Below, in pieces: positions 19,053-28,310 of a DNA stretch of 64,000 bases. The stretch lies in assembly GCF_010119225.1 (NCBI RefSeq), contig NZ_WNKF01000004.1, positions 248,001 to 312,000 of the forward strand, written 5' to 3'. Within the stretch, counting starts at the first letter, position 1. The number at the start of each line of letters is the position of its first letter. Origin of the DNA: Cyclobacterium roseum. GTDB taxonomy: Bacteria > Bacteroidota > Bacteroidia > Cytophagales > Cyclobacteriaceae. A program made the translations under genes and the position numbers. The notes beneath the pieces were generated by a model. The model saw nothing but the letters and a program-made list of their open reading frames with translations, did not search any database and was not told the DNA's origin.

Positions 19053-19342
19053 CTAATTTGCGTCTGCATTGATTTTAAAAGTAGCAATTTATACCATCAT
19101 TGTCAAAACCCAATCCTGTACTGTACTGTAGCACAGGTGTAAAACCGTTTGCTATTCTATGTTGCTTTATTTATATTTTGAGTTAAAGGCAGGATAGTAC
19201 AGGCTAGTAATTATAATGAATTTAATTATTATTGTGATGCATGGATCCCGATTCCGGAAGTGGTGAAGGGGCTTTTCCGTTCCCCTTGATTCGGGATGCT
19301 GCCTGCGGGCGGATTAAAAATACTCGGTATAGGTATAAAGAT

Positions 19343-21835
19343 ATGAATAAAATGAAATTTAGAAAAACGACCATCTTTTGGCTGACAGCGGTTTTATTGC
19401 TTTGTGTCGGTTTGGGAGATGGATTGCTGGCTGCAGGACTTCAGGAGGCGGCGGAGGGTACAGAACCCTTTTGGCTTTGGAAGTTTATGGGGCGATTGCA
19501 TCCCCTGGCCGTTCACTTTCCAGTGAGTTTGTTGCTATTTGCGGCCCTGTTGGAATTATTTACCCTGAGGAATTTTAACCATAAGCTTCGGCCGGGCATT
19601 GACCTGCTGGTTTGGGCTGGTGTGGCCGGGGCGGTTCTGGCTGCAGGTCTCGGTTATATATTGGCTACTGTGGAAGATTATGGAGGCAACACCCTGGATG
19701 TACACCAATGGACAGGTATCGCTACCGCTATCATTGGCCTGCTGCTGATTTATTTTCTAAGGAAGACAGATGAAGGTCGTAACCTAAAGGCAGTAAAGGC
19801 TTTTCGATCGGTACTATTTGTTTCCGCCATTGGGGTATCGGTGGCTGGTCATTTTGGAGCCTCGCTTACTCATGGGGAAGATTACCTAACCAGTACCTTT
19901 CCCTGGACTGAAGAAGAATACGCACCGGAAGACCTAAAGGTGGATTTGGTGGCTTTTGAAGGCGAAGGAGATCTCAGCGAACAAAAGCAAATCGAATTGG
20001 TTGGCAAAGTTAGAGCTGTTTTTGCGCATAATTGCTACAAGTGCCATAGCGATGCTAAAATTAAGGGTGAACTGCGACTGGATGAAAAGGATTATGTTTT
20101 TACTGGAGGAGAGTCCGGTCCGGTGATTGTGCCCGGGGAGTCTGATAGAAGCGAGTTGGTAAGAAGAATAAAATTACCCAAGGATCACAAGGAGGCCATG
20201 CCGTCCAAAGGAAAGGTGCTTTCCTCGGACGAGATTGCCTTGATTTCCTTATGGGTAGATAGAGGAGCACCCTGGCCGGATGCGGCTAGTGAAGTCAGTG
20301 AATACCGGGTTGCCGAACTAGCTCCACGACGTCCAAATGTGCCGGCACCCCGGGAAGGGCTGGTGCAGCCCATTGACATTTGGGTGGATGAATATTTCCA
20401 GGAAAATGCCATTTCCTGGAAGGAGCCCGTAGACGATAAGACGTATTTGCGCAGAATATACCTGGACATCATTGGCTTGCTACCCAGTCCGGAAGAGTAT
20501 GCTGCCTTTCAAAAAGACACCCGTCCCGACAAGCGGGCTGCCTGGGTGGAAACATTACTCAACCGAAATGATGATTACGCCACTCACTGGATGACGTTTT
20601 GGAATGATGCCTTGAGGAACGATTATACCGGTACCGGCTATATCACCAAGGGTAGGTTTGCCATCACGGACTGGTTATACACTTCTATCCGGGATAATAA
20701 GCCCTACGATCAATTTGTTAAGCAATTACTGAACCCTACCGAAGAATCAAAAGGCTTCATAGAAGGCATAAGTTGGAGAGGGGATGTGAATGCCAGTCAG
20801 GTTACCGAAATGCAGGCCGCACAAAACGTGGGGCAGGTCATTTTGGGTTTGAATCTGAAATGTGCCTCCTGCCACGACAGCTTTGTCAGCGATTGGAAGC
20901 TGGAAGAGGCCTATGCTTTTGCCAATATTTTCGCTGATACCACGCTGGAAGTCAGCCGGTGTGAAAAGCCCATTGGGAAAAAGGCAAGTACCAAAATACT
21001 GTGGGAAGAGTTGGGAGAAATCGATAGTACCGCCAACCGCAAGGAAAAGCTGAAACAACTCGCCGACAATCTGGTCCAGCCGGCAAATGGAAGGATGTAC
21101 CGAACCATTGTTAACCGTATTTGGAAACAATTGATGGGTAGGGGGCTGGTAGAACCGGCAGATGAAATGGACAACATTCCCTGGAGTCAGGATTTATTGG
21201 ATTGGTTGGCGACGGATTTTGAAGACTCGGGTTATGATTTGAAGCAACTAATCTATAAAATCGCCACTTCCAAAGCGTACCAACAACCTTCAGTGGGTAT
21301 CGACGATCCATTGCTTTTGACAGATGATGGTTTTGTGTTTGAAGGGGTGGTTCGAAGGAGGCTTACCGCCGAGCAGTTTTCGGACGGGGTCAGTAAGTAT
21401 ATCCATCCGATCTTTGAAAAAGAGGTGTTAAAATACGATCCCAATGAGCTGGCTGTTTCCGAAGCATCTTCCATGCCTTTTGCCAGGGCGTCCCTGGTAG
21501 CCAATAATGATTTCTTAAAAGCATTGGGAAGACCTAACCGGGAAGTGGTCTCCACGAATAGAGATAGTCAGGCCAGCCTATTGCAGGCCCTGGAATTGAC
21601 AAATGGCGAGACCCTGAACGAAGCACTGCAAGACGGAGCGCAGAAGTGGAAGGAAAAATATGAAGATGGTGATATCATCATCCATGAAACGTATCGGAAA
21701 CTTTTGGGACGAGATCCCCATCAAAGCGAATTCAACGTAGCGATGGAGGTATTGGGTGAAGACCCGTCGCCCGAAGCCATCCAAGATTTGTTTTGGGCCG
21801 TTTTGTTACTTCCTGAATTTCAATTAATTTACTGA
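19343..21835 (+). CDS. Membrane-anchored DUF2231-like / cytochrome / DUF1549 / DUF1553 protein
   Basis: I start this gene at the ATG at 19343 (or 19352), which opens a hydrophobic signal segment FRKTTIFWLTAVLLLCVG; an in-frame ATG at 19241 would add 34 unlikely residues. The N-terminal third has about four to five membrane helices beginning with GRLHPLAVHFPVSLLLFAA, which resembles DUF2231. A haem site CYKCH follows near residues 230-234 of the shortened protein, then DUF1549 (WVDEYFQEN, YLRRIYLDIIGLLPSPEEY) with CASCHDS, and DUF1553 (YRTIVNRIWKQLMGRGLVEP, GVVRRRLTAEQFSDGVSKY). It heads a three-gene plus-strand operon and is divergent from its DUF1553 paralogue at 16308. The added membrane module may connect it to the quinone pool; that is inference. 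Confidence 0.85.
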   Translation: MNKMKFRKTTIFWLTAVLLLCVGLGDGLLAAGLQEAAEGTEPFWLWKFMGRLHPLAVHFPVSLLLFAALLELFTLRNFNHKLRPGIDLLVWAGVAGAVLAAGLGYILATVEDYGGNTLDVHQWTGIATAIIGLLLIYFLRKTDEGRNLKAVKAFRSVLFVSAIGVSVAGHFGASLTHGEDYLTSTFPWTEEEYAPEDLKVDLVAFEGEGDLSEQKQIELVGKVRAVFAHNCYKCHSDAKIKGELRLDEKDYVFTGGESGPVIVPGESDRSELVRRIKLPKDHKEAMPSKGKVLSSDEIALISLWVDRGAPWPDAASEVSEYRVAELAPRRPNVPAPREGLVQPIDIWVDEYFQENAISWKEPVDDKTYLRRIYLDIIGLLPSPEEYAAFQKDTRPDKRAAWVETLLNRNDDYATHWMTFWNDALRNDYTGTGYITKGRFAITDWLYTSIRDNKPYDQFVKQLLNPTEESKGFIEGISWRGDVNASQVTEMQAAQNVGQVILGLNLKCASCHDSFVSDWKLEEAYAFANIFADTTLEVSRCEKPIGKKASTKILWEELGEIDSTANRKEKLKQLADNLVQPANGRMYRTIVNRIWKQLMGRGLVEPADEMDNIPWSQDLLDWLATDFEDSGYDLKQLIYKIATSKAYQQPSVGIDDPLLLTDDGFVFEGVVRRRLTAEQFSDGVSKYIHPIFEKEVLKYDPNELAVSEASSMPFARASLVANNDFLKALGRPNREVVSTNRDSQASLLQALELTNGETLNEALQDGAQKWKEKYEDGDIIIHETYRKLLGRDPHQSEFNVAMEVLGEDPSPEAIQDLFWAVLLLPEFQLIY

Positions 21836-21850
21836 TTAAAAGCATTTGCA

Positions 21851-23278
21851 ATGAATTATAATTGGAGAAGAAGGGATTTTCTGAAAAAAACCAGTGCCGC
21901 TACCCTGGCAGCCATGGCTGCGGGAGCGCCTATGTCCGGATTTCTGGGATCCTGTACGTCAAAGGACAAGATCAAAAGTAGTGCGGATACGGTGATTCTT
22001 TTGTACATGGCCGGCGGAATGGCGCATACAGAAACGTTTGATCCAAAGAAATACACCCCTTTCCGCAAGGGAATGGAATCCAAAGAGGTATTAAGCACCT
22101 TCCCATCCGTTCCGACGGCCCTGGATGGGATTCAATTTTCAGAAGGGCTTGAAAACATCGGACAGGTAATGGATCGGGGTACACTGATTCGCTCCTATGT
22201 GGCCGCAGACTTGGGTCACATCCTGCATACCCGCCATCAATACCATTGGCATACCTGTTACGAACCTCCCCAATCGGTGGCGGTGCCGCATATGGGATCC
22301 TGGATGGCCAAAGAACTAGGGCCAGTCAACCCGGTGATTCCCCCCTTTATTAATATTGGGCAGCGATTTACCGTTGGAGAAGGGGAAGAGTTAAAGGCAT
22401 TTCACAGTGCCGGATTTCTGGGCAGTGAATACGGACCTTTCCTGATTCCCGACCCAACTTCCGGATTGGACAGTGTGAGACCCCCTGTGGGCATGTCTAC
22501 CAAGCGGTTTGAAGCAAGAAACCAATTGTATGAACGACTGGTACAAGAAAGTGCCATGGGGGAGTTTGGCAGCGATTACCAGAAAGAGTCACTCAAGCGG
22601 TCCATGGAACAGGCTTACCGCTTGCTGAATTCTCCGGAAGCCAAGGCCTTTGACCTAAGCCAGGAACCCAAAGAGAAATACGATGTTTACAATACAGGGA
22701 AATTTGGATTGGGATGCCTGATGGCCAAAAGGCTGACCGAACAAGGAGCCCGCTTTATCAGCGTGACCTCCGAATACGAACCCTTTGTCGGTTGGGATAC
22801 CCACGAAAACGGACATACCCGATTGGTGGATATGAAAAAGCTGATCGATGCGCCGATAGCCCAGCTCATAAAAGACCTGGATGAAAGTGGCAGACTGGAC
22901 CGGACCATGATTATCGTCGCCAGCGAATTTAGCCGGGACATGCTTACCGAAGGAAGGCCCGGAGCAAAGGTGAAAGATCAGGTGGAAGTACCCGATATTA
23001 TAGATGACATGAAGAATTACGGCATGCACCGGCATTTTACGGATGGATGTTCCATATTGATGTTTGGGGGAGGGACCAAAAGAGGCCATGTATATGGCAA
23101 AACCGCTGATGAGCGTCCATGCAAGAGCATCGAAAAGCCCATCAAGATTGCGGCCCTTCATCAAACCATCTATCACGCACTAGGAATCCATCCCGAAACG
23201 AATTATGAAATTGAAAAACGTCCGTTTTATACCACTCCGGATGGAGAAGGAGAAGCGGAACTGGACTTATTGGCTTAA
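21851..23278 (+). CDS. DUF1501 secreted protein, Tat lipoprotein
   Basis: A 475-residue paralogue of the protein at 14846. The Tat motif is WRRRDFLKK at residues 5-13, with a lipobox FLGSC near residue 35. DUF1501 landmarks include VILLYMAGGMAHTETFDPKK, RHQYHWHTCYEPPQSVAVPH, FVGWDTHENGH and MIIVASEFSRDML. The segment FSRDMLTEGRPGAK replaces the FGRTPMMESRTG seen in the other copy, so the two copies are well diverged. It begins 15 bases after the DUF1549/DUF1553 gene, so it is co-transcribed and probably forms a periplasmic complex with it. Function is not established for the family. Confidence 0.87.
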   Translation: MNYNWRRRDFLKKTSAATLAAMAAGAPMSGFLGSCTSKDKIKSSADTVILLYMAGGMAHTETFDPKKYTPFRKGMESKEVLSTFPSVPTALDGIQFSEGLENIGQVMDRGTLIRSYVAADLGHILHTRHQYHWHTCYEPPQSVAVPHMGSWMAKELGPVNPVIPPFINIGQRFTVGEGEELKAFHSAGFLGSEYGPFLIPDPTSGLDSVRPPVGMSTKRFEARNQLYERLVQESAMGEFGSDYQKESLKRSMEQAYRLLNSPEAKAFDLSQEPKEKYDVYNTGKFGLGCLMAKRLTEQGARFISVTSEYEPFVGWDTHENGHTRLVDMKKLIDAPIAQLIKDLDESGRLDRTMIIVASEFSRDMLTEGRPGAKVKDQVEVPDIIDDMKNYGMHRHFTDGCSILMFGGGTKRGHVYGKTADERPCKSIEKPIKIAALHQTIYHALGIHPETNYEIEKRPFYTTPDGEGEAELDLLA

Positions 23279-23287
23279 TTATCAATC

Positions 23288-24355
23288 ATGAAACAAAATG
23301 TAAACCCAAGAAGGGAATTTATCCGAAAAACAGGCTTGGCCGTTGCCGGGGGTGCCCTGATTCCCAACATCATTTCTCATCAAACCCATGCCATGAAAAA
23401 AGAGACCATTTTAGGACATGGTAGCCACCGCTACCGGGTCATAGAAGGATGGGGAAAACTGGACCCTTCCAAAAATCCTGTGAATGACTGCCACGAGATG
23501 GTGGAGGATGCAAAGGGACGGCTGATCCTGTTGACCAATGAAACCAAAAACAATGTCATCATTTATGATAAATCGGGCAAATTATTGGAAACCTGGGGTA
23601 CAACCTATCCCGGAGCACATGGCCTTACCATTAGCGATGAGGGCGGGGAAGAATTCTTGTACATTTGCGATAATACCCGTAGTCAGGTCATCAAAACGGA
23701 CCTGAAAGGAAAGGAAATTATGGTCCTTGACTATCCCAGGGAAACTGGTAACTACGATTATCCCCGTCAGTTTGTACCGACCGAAACGGCCATCAATCCG
23801 GCAAATGGCGACATTTACGTCGTAGACGGGTATGGCAAAAATTACGTCACCCAGTACGATGCCAAAGGGAAACTGATCCGGCAATTTGGCGGTTCCGGAG
23901 CAAGCGATGAAACCTTCAACTGCTGCCATGGCATACTGGTAGACACCAGAGACAAAAACAATCCAACCTTACTCATTACCGACCGGGGCAACATGCAGTA
24001 CAAGCGATTTACCCTGGATGGCCAGTACATCAAAACCATTCCTACTCCGGGATCATTTGTGTGCCGACCGGTGTTGCGAGGCGATAACATTTATGCAGCT
24101 GTATACCGTAGTACCACACAGGCTTATCCCAATTCGGGTTACATTACCGTTTTGGATAATCAGGACCGGGTGGTTTCCACTCCGGGAGGTACAGCCCCCG
24201 AATACGTAAACGGTAACCTTCAGGAACAACGAAAAGACATGAGTTTCCAGGGGTTTATGCATCCACATGATGTTTGTGTGGACAGGGACGAAAACATCTA
24301 TGTTCCCCAGTGGGCTTCCCAAAAAACCTATCCGGTGAAGTTGGAGCGAGTGTAA
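23288..24355 (+). CDS. Tat-exported NHL-repeat beta-propeller protein
   Basis: A 355-residue protein. The Tat signal has NPRREFIRKTGLAVAGGAL (residues 6-24). The mature protein shows NHL-type propeller blades: GWGKLDPSKNPVNDCHEM, YDKSGKLLETWGTTYPG, YDAKGKLIRQFGGSG, and HPHDVCVDRDENIYVPQWAS at the end. The HGxx and HPHDV repeats resemble the lyase domain of peptidylglycine alpha-amidating enzymes, but no assignment is justified. It lies 9 bases after DUF1501 as the third gene of the operon, so it may bind or present the substrate of the DUF1501/cytochrome pair. A strong terminator follows at 24386. Confidence 0.82.
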   Translation: MKQNVNPRREFIRKTGLAVAGGALIPNIISHQTHAMKKETILGHGSHRYRVIEGWGKLDPSKNPVNDCHEMVEDAKGRLILLTNETKNNVIIYDKSGKLLETWGTTYPGAHGLTISDEGGEEFLYICDNTRSQVIKTDLKGKEIMVLDYPRETGNYDYPRQFVPTETAINPANGDIYVVDGYGKNYVTQYDAKGKLIRQFGGSGASDETFNCCHGILVDTRDKNNPTLLITDRGNMQYKRFTLDGQYIKTIPTPGSFVCRPVLRGDNIYAAVYRSTTQAYPNSGYITVLDNQDRVVSTPGGTAPEYVNGNLQEQRKDMSFQGFMHPHDVCVDRDENIYVPQWASQKTYPVKLERV

Positions 24356-24385
24356 AAACTTGTAAGAAGGGTCTGGTAATGGAAG

Positions 24386-24422
24386 AAGGGTCTGACGGTT
24401 TAGAACCGTCTGACCCTTTTTC
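24386..24422 (+). terminator. Intrinsic terminator of the DUF1549-DUF1501-NHL operon
   Basis: GGGTCTGACGGTT at 24388-24400 pairs with AACCGTCTGACCC at 24404-24416 with one T:T mismatch, a three-base loop (AGA-type) and TTTTT at 24417-24421. It ends the plus-strand operon that starts at 19343. Confidence 0.85.
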
Positions 24423-24611
24423 TTGGTATCTATAGGAAACCAGCTACCGGATATTCCAAGGGCCGGTATCTATTGGTTGGGTTTTCGCTAACCTTTATGG
24501 GAAGGAATCAGGGATATTTCCCCAATGGTTACAAATAATCAATTTTTTAGTTCCAGATCAGGACAAAAGGACCGTTGATCACGTATGGTTAAAAAACCAA
24601 ACTTCAATTCA

Positions 24612-25115
24612 ATGGCAAAACAAAAACCAATTGCTATCCTTTTTACGCTGCTTGTTTCGGTGCTTTCTCTGGCCTGTACCGACTCAGGGGATGACTTCAA
24701 TCATGCAGGTCTTTACGGATCCTGGGAAATGATTCATTTCCATGAGGATCACGAATTGGACCTGGTCCATTCCCTGGTGCTAAACCAGGATGGGAGTTAT
24801 CAAAGATCCATTACCTATCGTGATCCCGAATCCGGGGACCTGGTTGGCTATTCCCATTTTCAGGTGGGAAGCTTCGCACTTGAGGGAGAAATGATCGCTT
24901 TTGAAGCTGAAAAGGACCTATATATCGGCAATGAGGCGGAATGGGGCAACATGGATGACCTTATTGAAATGGAAATCAATTCCGGGGGCCAGCCTGTAAG
25001 CTCCAGCCTTGAATACAGGGAAAATGGATCAAAATTGACCATTATTACGGAATGCAATGATGTAATGTCAGCTATGTGTGCACCCGATCCGGTTTATTCG
25101 AGGGTAACCACTTAA
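24612..25115 (+). CDS. Small lipoprotein, lipocalin-like
   Basis: A 167-residue protein when started at the ATG at 24612; an in-frame ATG nine codons upstream would precede the signal peptide with an unusual extension. The signal IAILFTLLVSVLSLAC ends in a lipobox with the lipidated cysteine near residue 22. The mature part starts with LYGSWEMIHFHEDHELD, the G-x-W turn typical of Bacteroidota lipocalin-like lipoproteins, and is all-beta in character. Ligand unknown. It stands alone after the terminator at 24386, with the next lipoprotein gene 65 bases downstream. Confidence 0.7.
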   Translation: MAKQKPIAILFTLLVSVLSLACTDSGDDFNHAGLYGSWEMIHFHEDHELDLVHSLVLNQDGSYQRSITYRDPESGDLVGYSHFQVGSFALEGEMIAFEAEKDLYIGNEAEWGNMDDLIEMEINSGGQPVSSSLEYRENGSKLTIITECNDVMSAMCAPDPVYSRVTT

Positions 25116-25180
25116 GCCCGGATGAATAGGTACCGCACTCAATGTTGAATTATCAATCATTTTTAGAAACAGGTTAAAAA

Positions 25181-25705
25181 ATGAAAAGCACCGTTTTCAC
25201 TACTGCCCTACTGCTGATTGGAATCTTGATTTCGTCATGTGTTTCGGATGATCTGGAACACCAAAACGAATTCGAAGCAAGTCAATCGGCCTGGTTGGAT
25301 TTTAAGGAATCGTCGGGCAATTCCTATACCTACACCGTCGTTTTTGGAAGTTGGGTGGGTTTTTCTTGGGAAACCACGCTAACTGTAATCGATGGGTCCA
25401 TTACTAAAAGGCATTTTAAATATACAACGTTACCAGAAGACCTGTCAGAGGAGATTCCGGAGGAGGAATTGGAATGGACGGAAAACGAAAGCGAACTGGG
25501 CAGCCACCAAAAAGGAGCCGAACCGATGACCTTGGACGAAGTATATACAAAAGCTCAACAAGAATGGTTGGTGGCAAGAGAAAACGCCGAAACCTATTTT
25601 GAGAGAGAGAACAACGGGATGATCTCCACTTGCGGCTATGTGGAAAATAATTGTGTCGATGATTGTTTTAGGGGAATAAAAATAGATCGTATTGAAGCCC
25701 TTTGA
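25181..25705 (+). CDS. Small lipoprotein of unknown function
   Basis: A 174-residue protein with signal peptide and lipobox (TALLLIGILISSC, Cys20). The pattern SYTYTVVFGSWVGFSWETTLTVIDGSITKRH followed by MTLDEVYTKAQQEWL resembles the DUF6174-type layout of a beta sheet, a VxVxxGxv strand and a helix; this is tentative. The C-terminus is cysteine-rich (STCGYVENNCVDDCFRG), with three closely spaced cysteines that suggest a disulfide knot. It follows the lipocalin-like gene in the same direction and is followed by a terminator at 25771. Confidence 0.65.
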   Translation: MKSTVFTTALLLIGILISSCVSDDLEHQNEFEASQSAWLDFKESSGNSYTYTVVFGSWVGFSWETTLTVIDGSITKRHFKYTTLPEDLSEEIPEEELEWTENESELGSHQKGAEPMTLDEVYTKAQQEWLVARENAETYFERENNGMISTCGYVENNCVDDCFRGIKIDRIEAL

Positions 25706-25770
25706 AAATTAGCTGTTGTCATAAAAAAAGAGAAACCGGTGACTTTCGGTAAATGTAGTAATTTAGGTAA

Positions 25771-25803
25771 AGGCCTATTTCACCATAGGAATAGGCCTAT
25801 TTA
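25771..25803 (+). terminator. Intrinsic terminator after the two small lipoproteins
   Basis: AGGCCTATT at 25771-25779 pairs with AATAGGCCT at 25790-25798, and ATTTATT follows. The stem is fully complementary over nine bases; the T-tract is short. Confidence 0.6.
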
Positions 25804-25927
25804 TTGGATTTTGTTCCGCTGATCGAAATTTCTTTGGGTTTACGGCCGAAAATTTCTAGATTTTGATCTGCTTAACACCAAAAGTGAAAGGAGTACTGTT
25901 TTGCTATTTTCATTAAACCCAATTGTC

Positions 25928-27583
25928 ATGAAAAACCTGTTGATCATCCTCTTCTTATGCACCCTTCAAGGCTTGCTGCCCGCCAAAGCCCAGGAAACAA
26001 GCCCCCACGAAAGTGTTTTGATTACCAATAACACCGGTCAAACCCAGGTAAATGCCAATGAAAAGGGTGAATTAGTGGTCAACGTTTCTCCTGAAGATTT
26101 GCGTGCCATAAAAAATCAGGGACATGTTCGCTACAGTGATTTGGGTGCCAAAGGAGATGGCAAATCGGACGATATGGATGCCATCGCCGCCACCCATGCG
26201 CTGGCCAATCAGGAAGGCCTGCCAGTAAAGGCAGATGATGGATACACTTACTACATTAGCGGGAAACTGCGTACCGCAGTAATCCAGACCGACACCGATT
26301 TTGGAAAAGCTGAATTTATCATAGACGATACCAATGTGGAAGACCGAACCAAACATGTGTTTTTGGTCAGTTCCACCCTGCGTTCATTTGACTTGCAAGG
26401 AGTAACTTCCCTCAAGAGGAACCAGGACAAAATTGAGGCCGATTTGCCTGGCTCCTGCCTGGTAACCGTTACCGATGCCAATGTGCGACGGTATATCCGG
26501 TATGGACCCAATCAAAACGACGGATCTCCACAGACGGATATTTTTATTGTGGACAAGGATGGAAAGGTGGATGCGGATGCCCCCATCATCTGGGATTTTG
26601 ATCAGATAACTGAAATTACAGCCCTTCCGATGGACGAAAAACAGCTCAGCGTTACGGGAGGGCGGTTTATGACCATTGCCAACCAGGACGAATCGAAATA
26701 CACCTATTATAGCCGTGGCATTGCTATCCGGCGATCAAATGTGCTGCTGGATGGCCTGGAGCACCGGGTTACAGGTGAAGGAGAACAGGGAGCTCCCTAT
26801 GGCGGCTTTCTTAATTTCCGGGACTGTGCGTATGTAACGGTTCGCAATACGGTATTGACAGGACACAAAACCTACCGGACCATCGGTTCGGCTGGTGTAC
26901 CAGTTTCTATGGGCAGCTACGACATCTCCTTGAGCCGTTCGCTGAATGTTTCCTTTGAGCACTGCAGCCAGACCAATGACATCAACGACCGCACCTATTG
27001 GGGCATTATGGGCTCCAATTTTTGCAAAAATCTGATTCTGGATCATTGCACCTTTTCCCGTTTCGACGCCCACATGGGCGTGGCCAATGCCACGGTGCGC
27101 CATTCTACCTTGGGTCACATGGGCATCAATGCCATCGGTACAGGCACCTTTCTGGTGGAAAACTCCACCCTGAACGGCAGGACGCTAATCAATTTACGTT
27201 CTGATTACGGCAGTACCTGGGAGGGCGAATTCATTATCCGGGATTGCGTGTTCATTCCTGCAGGAGGCAGGACCACCAGTGCCAGTCTTATCGGCGGCTC
27301 CAATTCGGGGCAGCATGATTTTGGCTACACCACCTATATGCCGGAGAGGATTGTCATCGAAAACCTGCACATAAAAGATTCCAACCATCCGGAAGATTAC
27401 CAGGGGCCAGCCATTTTTGGCAATTTCAATCCCGAAATGACAGACGATACGTATGTGGAAAAGTACCCCCATGTGCGGCCCAAAGAAGTGATCCTGAAGA
27501 ATGTGACCACGGAAAGTGGCGAGGAATTACGTCTCAGCGACAATCCCTATCCGTTCCGCAACGTGGAGGTACGCAAAGAATAA
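25928..27583 (+). CDS. Secreted right-handed beta-helix protein (pectate-lyase-like fold)
   Basis: A 551-residue protein when started at the ATG at 25928, which opens a classical signal peptide KNLLIILFLCTLQGLLPAKAQ; an in-frame ATG nine codons upstream is less likely. The mature N-terminus has YSDLGAKGDGKSDDMDAI, the standard beginning of pectate-lyase-3/GH28-type beta-helix domains. Helix rungs follow, such as RNTVLTGHKTYRTIGSAGV, FEHCSQTNDINDRTYWGIMG and LDHCTFSRFDAHMGVANATV. It is probably a polysaccharide lyase or hydrolase of uncertain substrate. No SusC/SusD pair is adjacent. It is monocistronic, followed by inverted hairpin repeats from 27619 on. Confidence 0.8.
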   Translation: MKNLLIILFLCTLQGLLPAKAQETSPHESVLITNNTGQTQVNANEKGELVVNVSPEDLRAIKNQGHVRYSDLGAKGDGKSDDMDAIAATHALANQEGLPVKADDGYTYYISGKLRTAVIQTDTDFGKAEFIIDDTNVEDRTKHVFLVSSTLRSFDLQGVTSLKRNQDKIEADLPGSCLVTVTDANVRRYIRYGPNQNDGSPQTDIFIVDKDGKVDADAPIIWDFDQITEITALPMDEKQLSVTGGRFMTIANQDESKYTYYSRGIAIRRSNVLLDGLEHRVTGEGEQGAPYGGFLNFRDCAYVTVRNTVLTGHKTYRTIGSAGVPVSMGSYDISLSRSLNVSFEHCSQTNDINDRTYWGIMGSNFCKNLILDHCTFSRFDAHMGVANATVRHSTLGHMGINAIGTGTFLVENSTLNGRTLINLRSDYGSTWEGEFIIRDCVFIPAGGRTTSASLIGGSNSGQHDFGYTTYMPERIVIENLHIKDSNHPEDYQGPAIFGNFNPEMTDDTYVEKYPHVRPKEVILKNVTTESGEELRLSDNPYPFRNVEVRKE

Positions 27584-27616
27584 GGAGGGAGGTTCATTGT
27601 CCGGAAGTTCTCGAAA

Positions 27617-27790
27617 TCGGGATTGCAAATCCAGCTTATCTGTGATTCGACATTACAAATGTCGAACAGCACAGCTCCGCGAAATTTGCAATTTCGTGGC
27701 CCAGATATAGGGGATTTATAATCACCGGGAGTGAACGACAATAGGATTGCAAATACTGTTTATCTTTCGTTAGACATTACAAATGTCGAA
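27617..27790. repeat. Tandem constant-loop hairpin repeats (degenerate set)
   Basis: Four or more short palindromes share a 7-base loop TTGCAAA or its complement with different stems: GGA..TCC at 27620-27632, CGACA..TGTCG around TTACAAA at 27648-27664, CGAAA..TTTCG around TTTGCAA at 27680-27696, and GACA..TGTC at 27773-27787. Two units of the order GATTGCAAAT-[15-20 bases]-GACATTACAAATGTC lie in tandem. They lie between the beta-helix gene and the broken PIN gene. Confidence 0.75.
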
Positions 27791-27848
27791 TAGCAGGGTA
27801 ATGAAATGTCTTTAGTGGAACATTTCCCTACCGTAAATAAAGCAAATG

Positions 27849-28300
27849 CTACTTGTGATATCCTTGTAGGTGGCGGTCCAAAGACCAAATTTTAACTGAC
27901 CAACCCTGATACTTTTTCACCTGCTCTTCCCAGTCTTTTATTATTGAAAAATCGCCAAAGCCTATGCCCTTGCCTGCTTTCTCTGGGAAACCATCAATCC
28001 ACTTGAAAAGATCCTCCTTTTCAGGAAATTTAAGTGGCTTAAAGGGGGCTTTGTCCTCCAAAGCTAATTTAACTTGCTTTACGTATTCCTTCGCTTTTAC
28101 AAATTTAATATTCCCATTTAACTGGGCGATGTGATTGCCTGTTTCTAAAAGAGCCGAATAAGGAAGAAAGAAGGTATCCCCATTTTTATATATATTTTAA
28201 AATCTGAAATAATGGATTTTCGTTTTTGATTGTAACCAGGAATATCAAGAATATTTAAAAATACAGAAGTGTCAATGATCCAAATAGTGTGTTTAGCCAT
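27849..28300 (-). pseudogene. PIN-domain nuclease gene interrupted by a one-base frameshift
   Basis: Starting from the ATG at 28300 the frame reads AKHTIWIIDTSVFLNILDIP, the first PIN strand with its catalytic Asp, but stops near 28147. From an A5 run at 28183-28187 a second frame continues NGDTFFLPYSALLETGNHIA with the second acidic residue and ends ..GFGDFSIIKDWEEQV.. with the third acidic cluster, closing at 27849. The span is 452 bases, one short of 151 codons, so a single missing A in the run restores a 150-residue protein. It starts 10 bases after the AAA ATPase stop, so the two form one operon. The frameshift may be genuine inactivation, phase variation in a homopolymer or a sequencing error. 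Confidence 0.75.
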
Positions 28301-28310
28301 CGCCTAAAAA

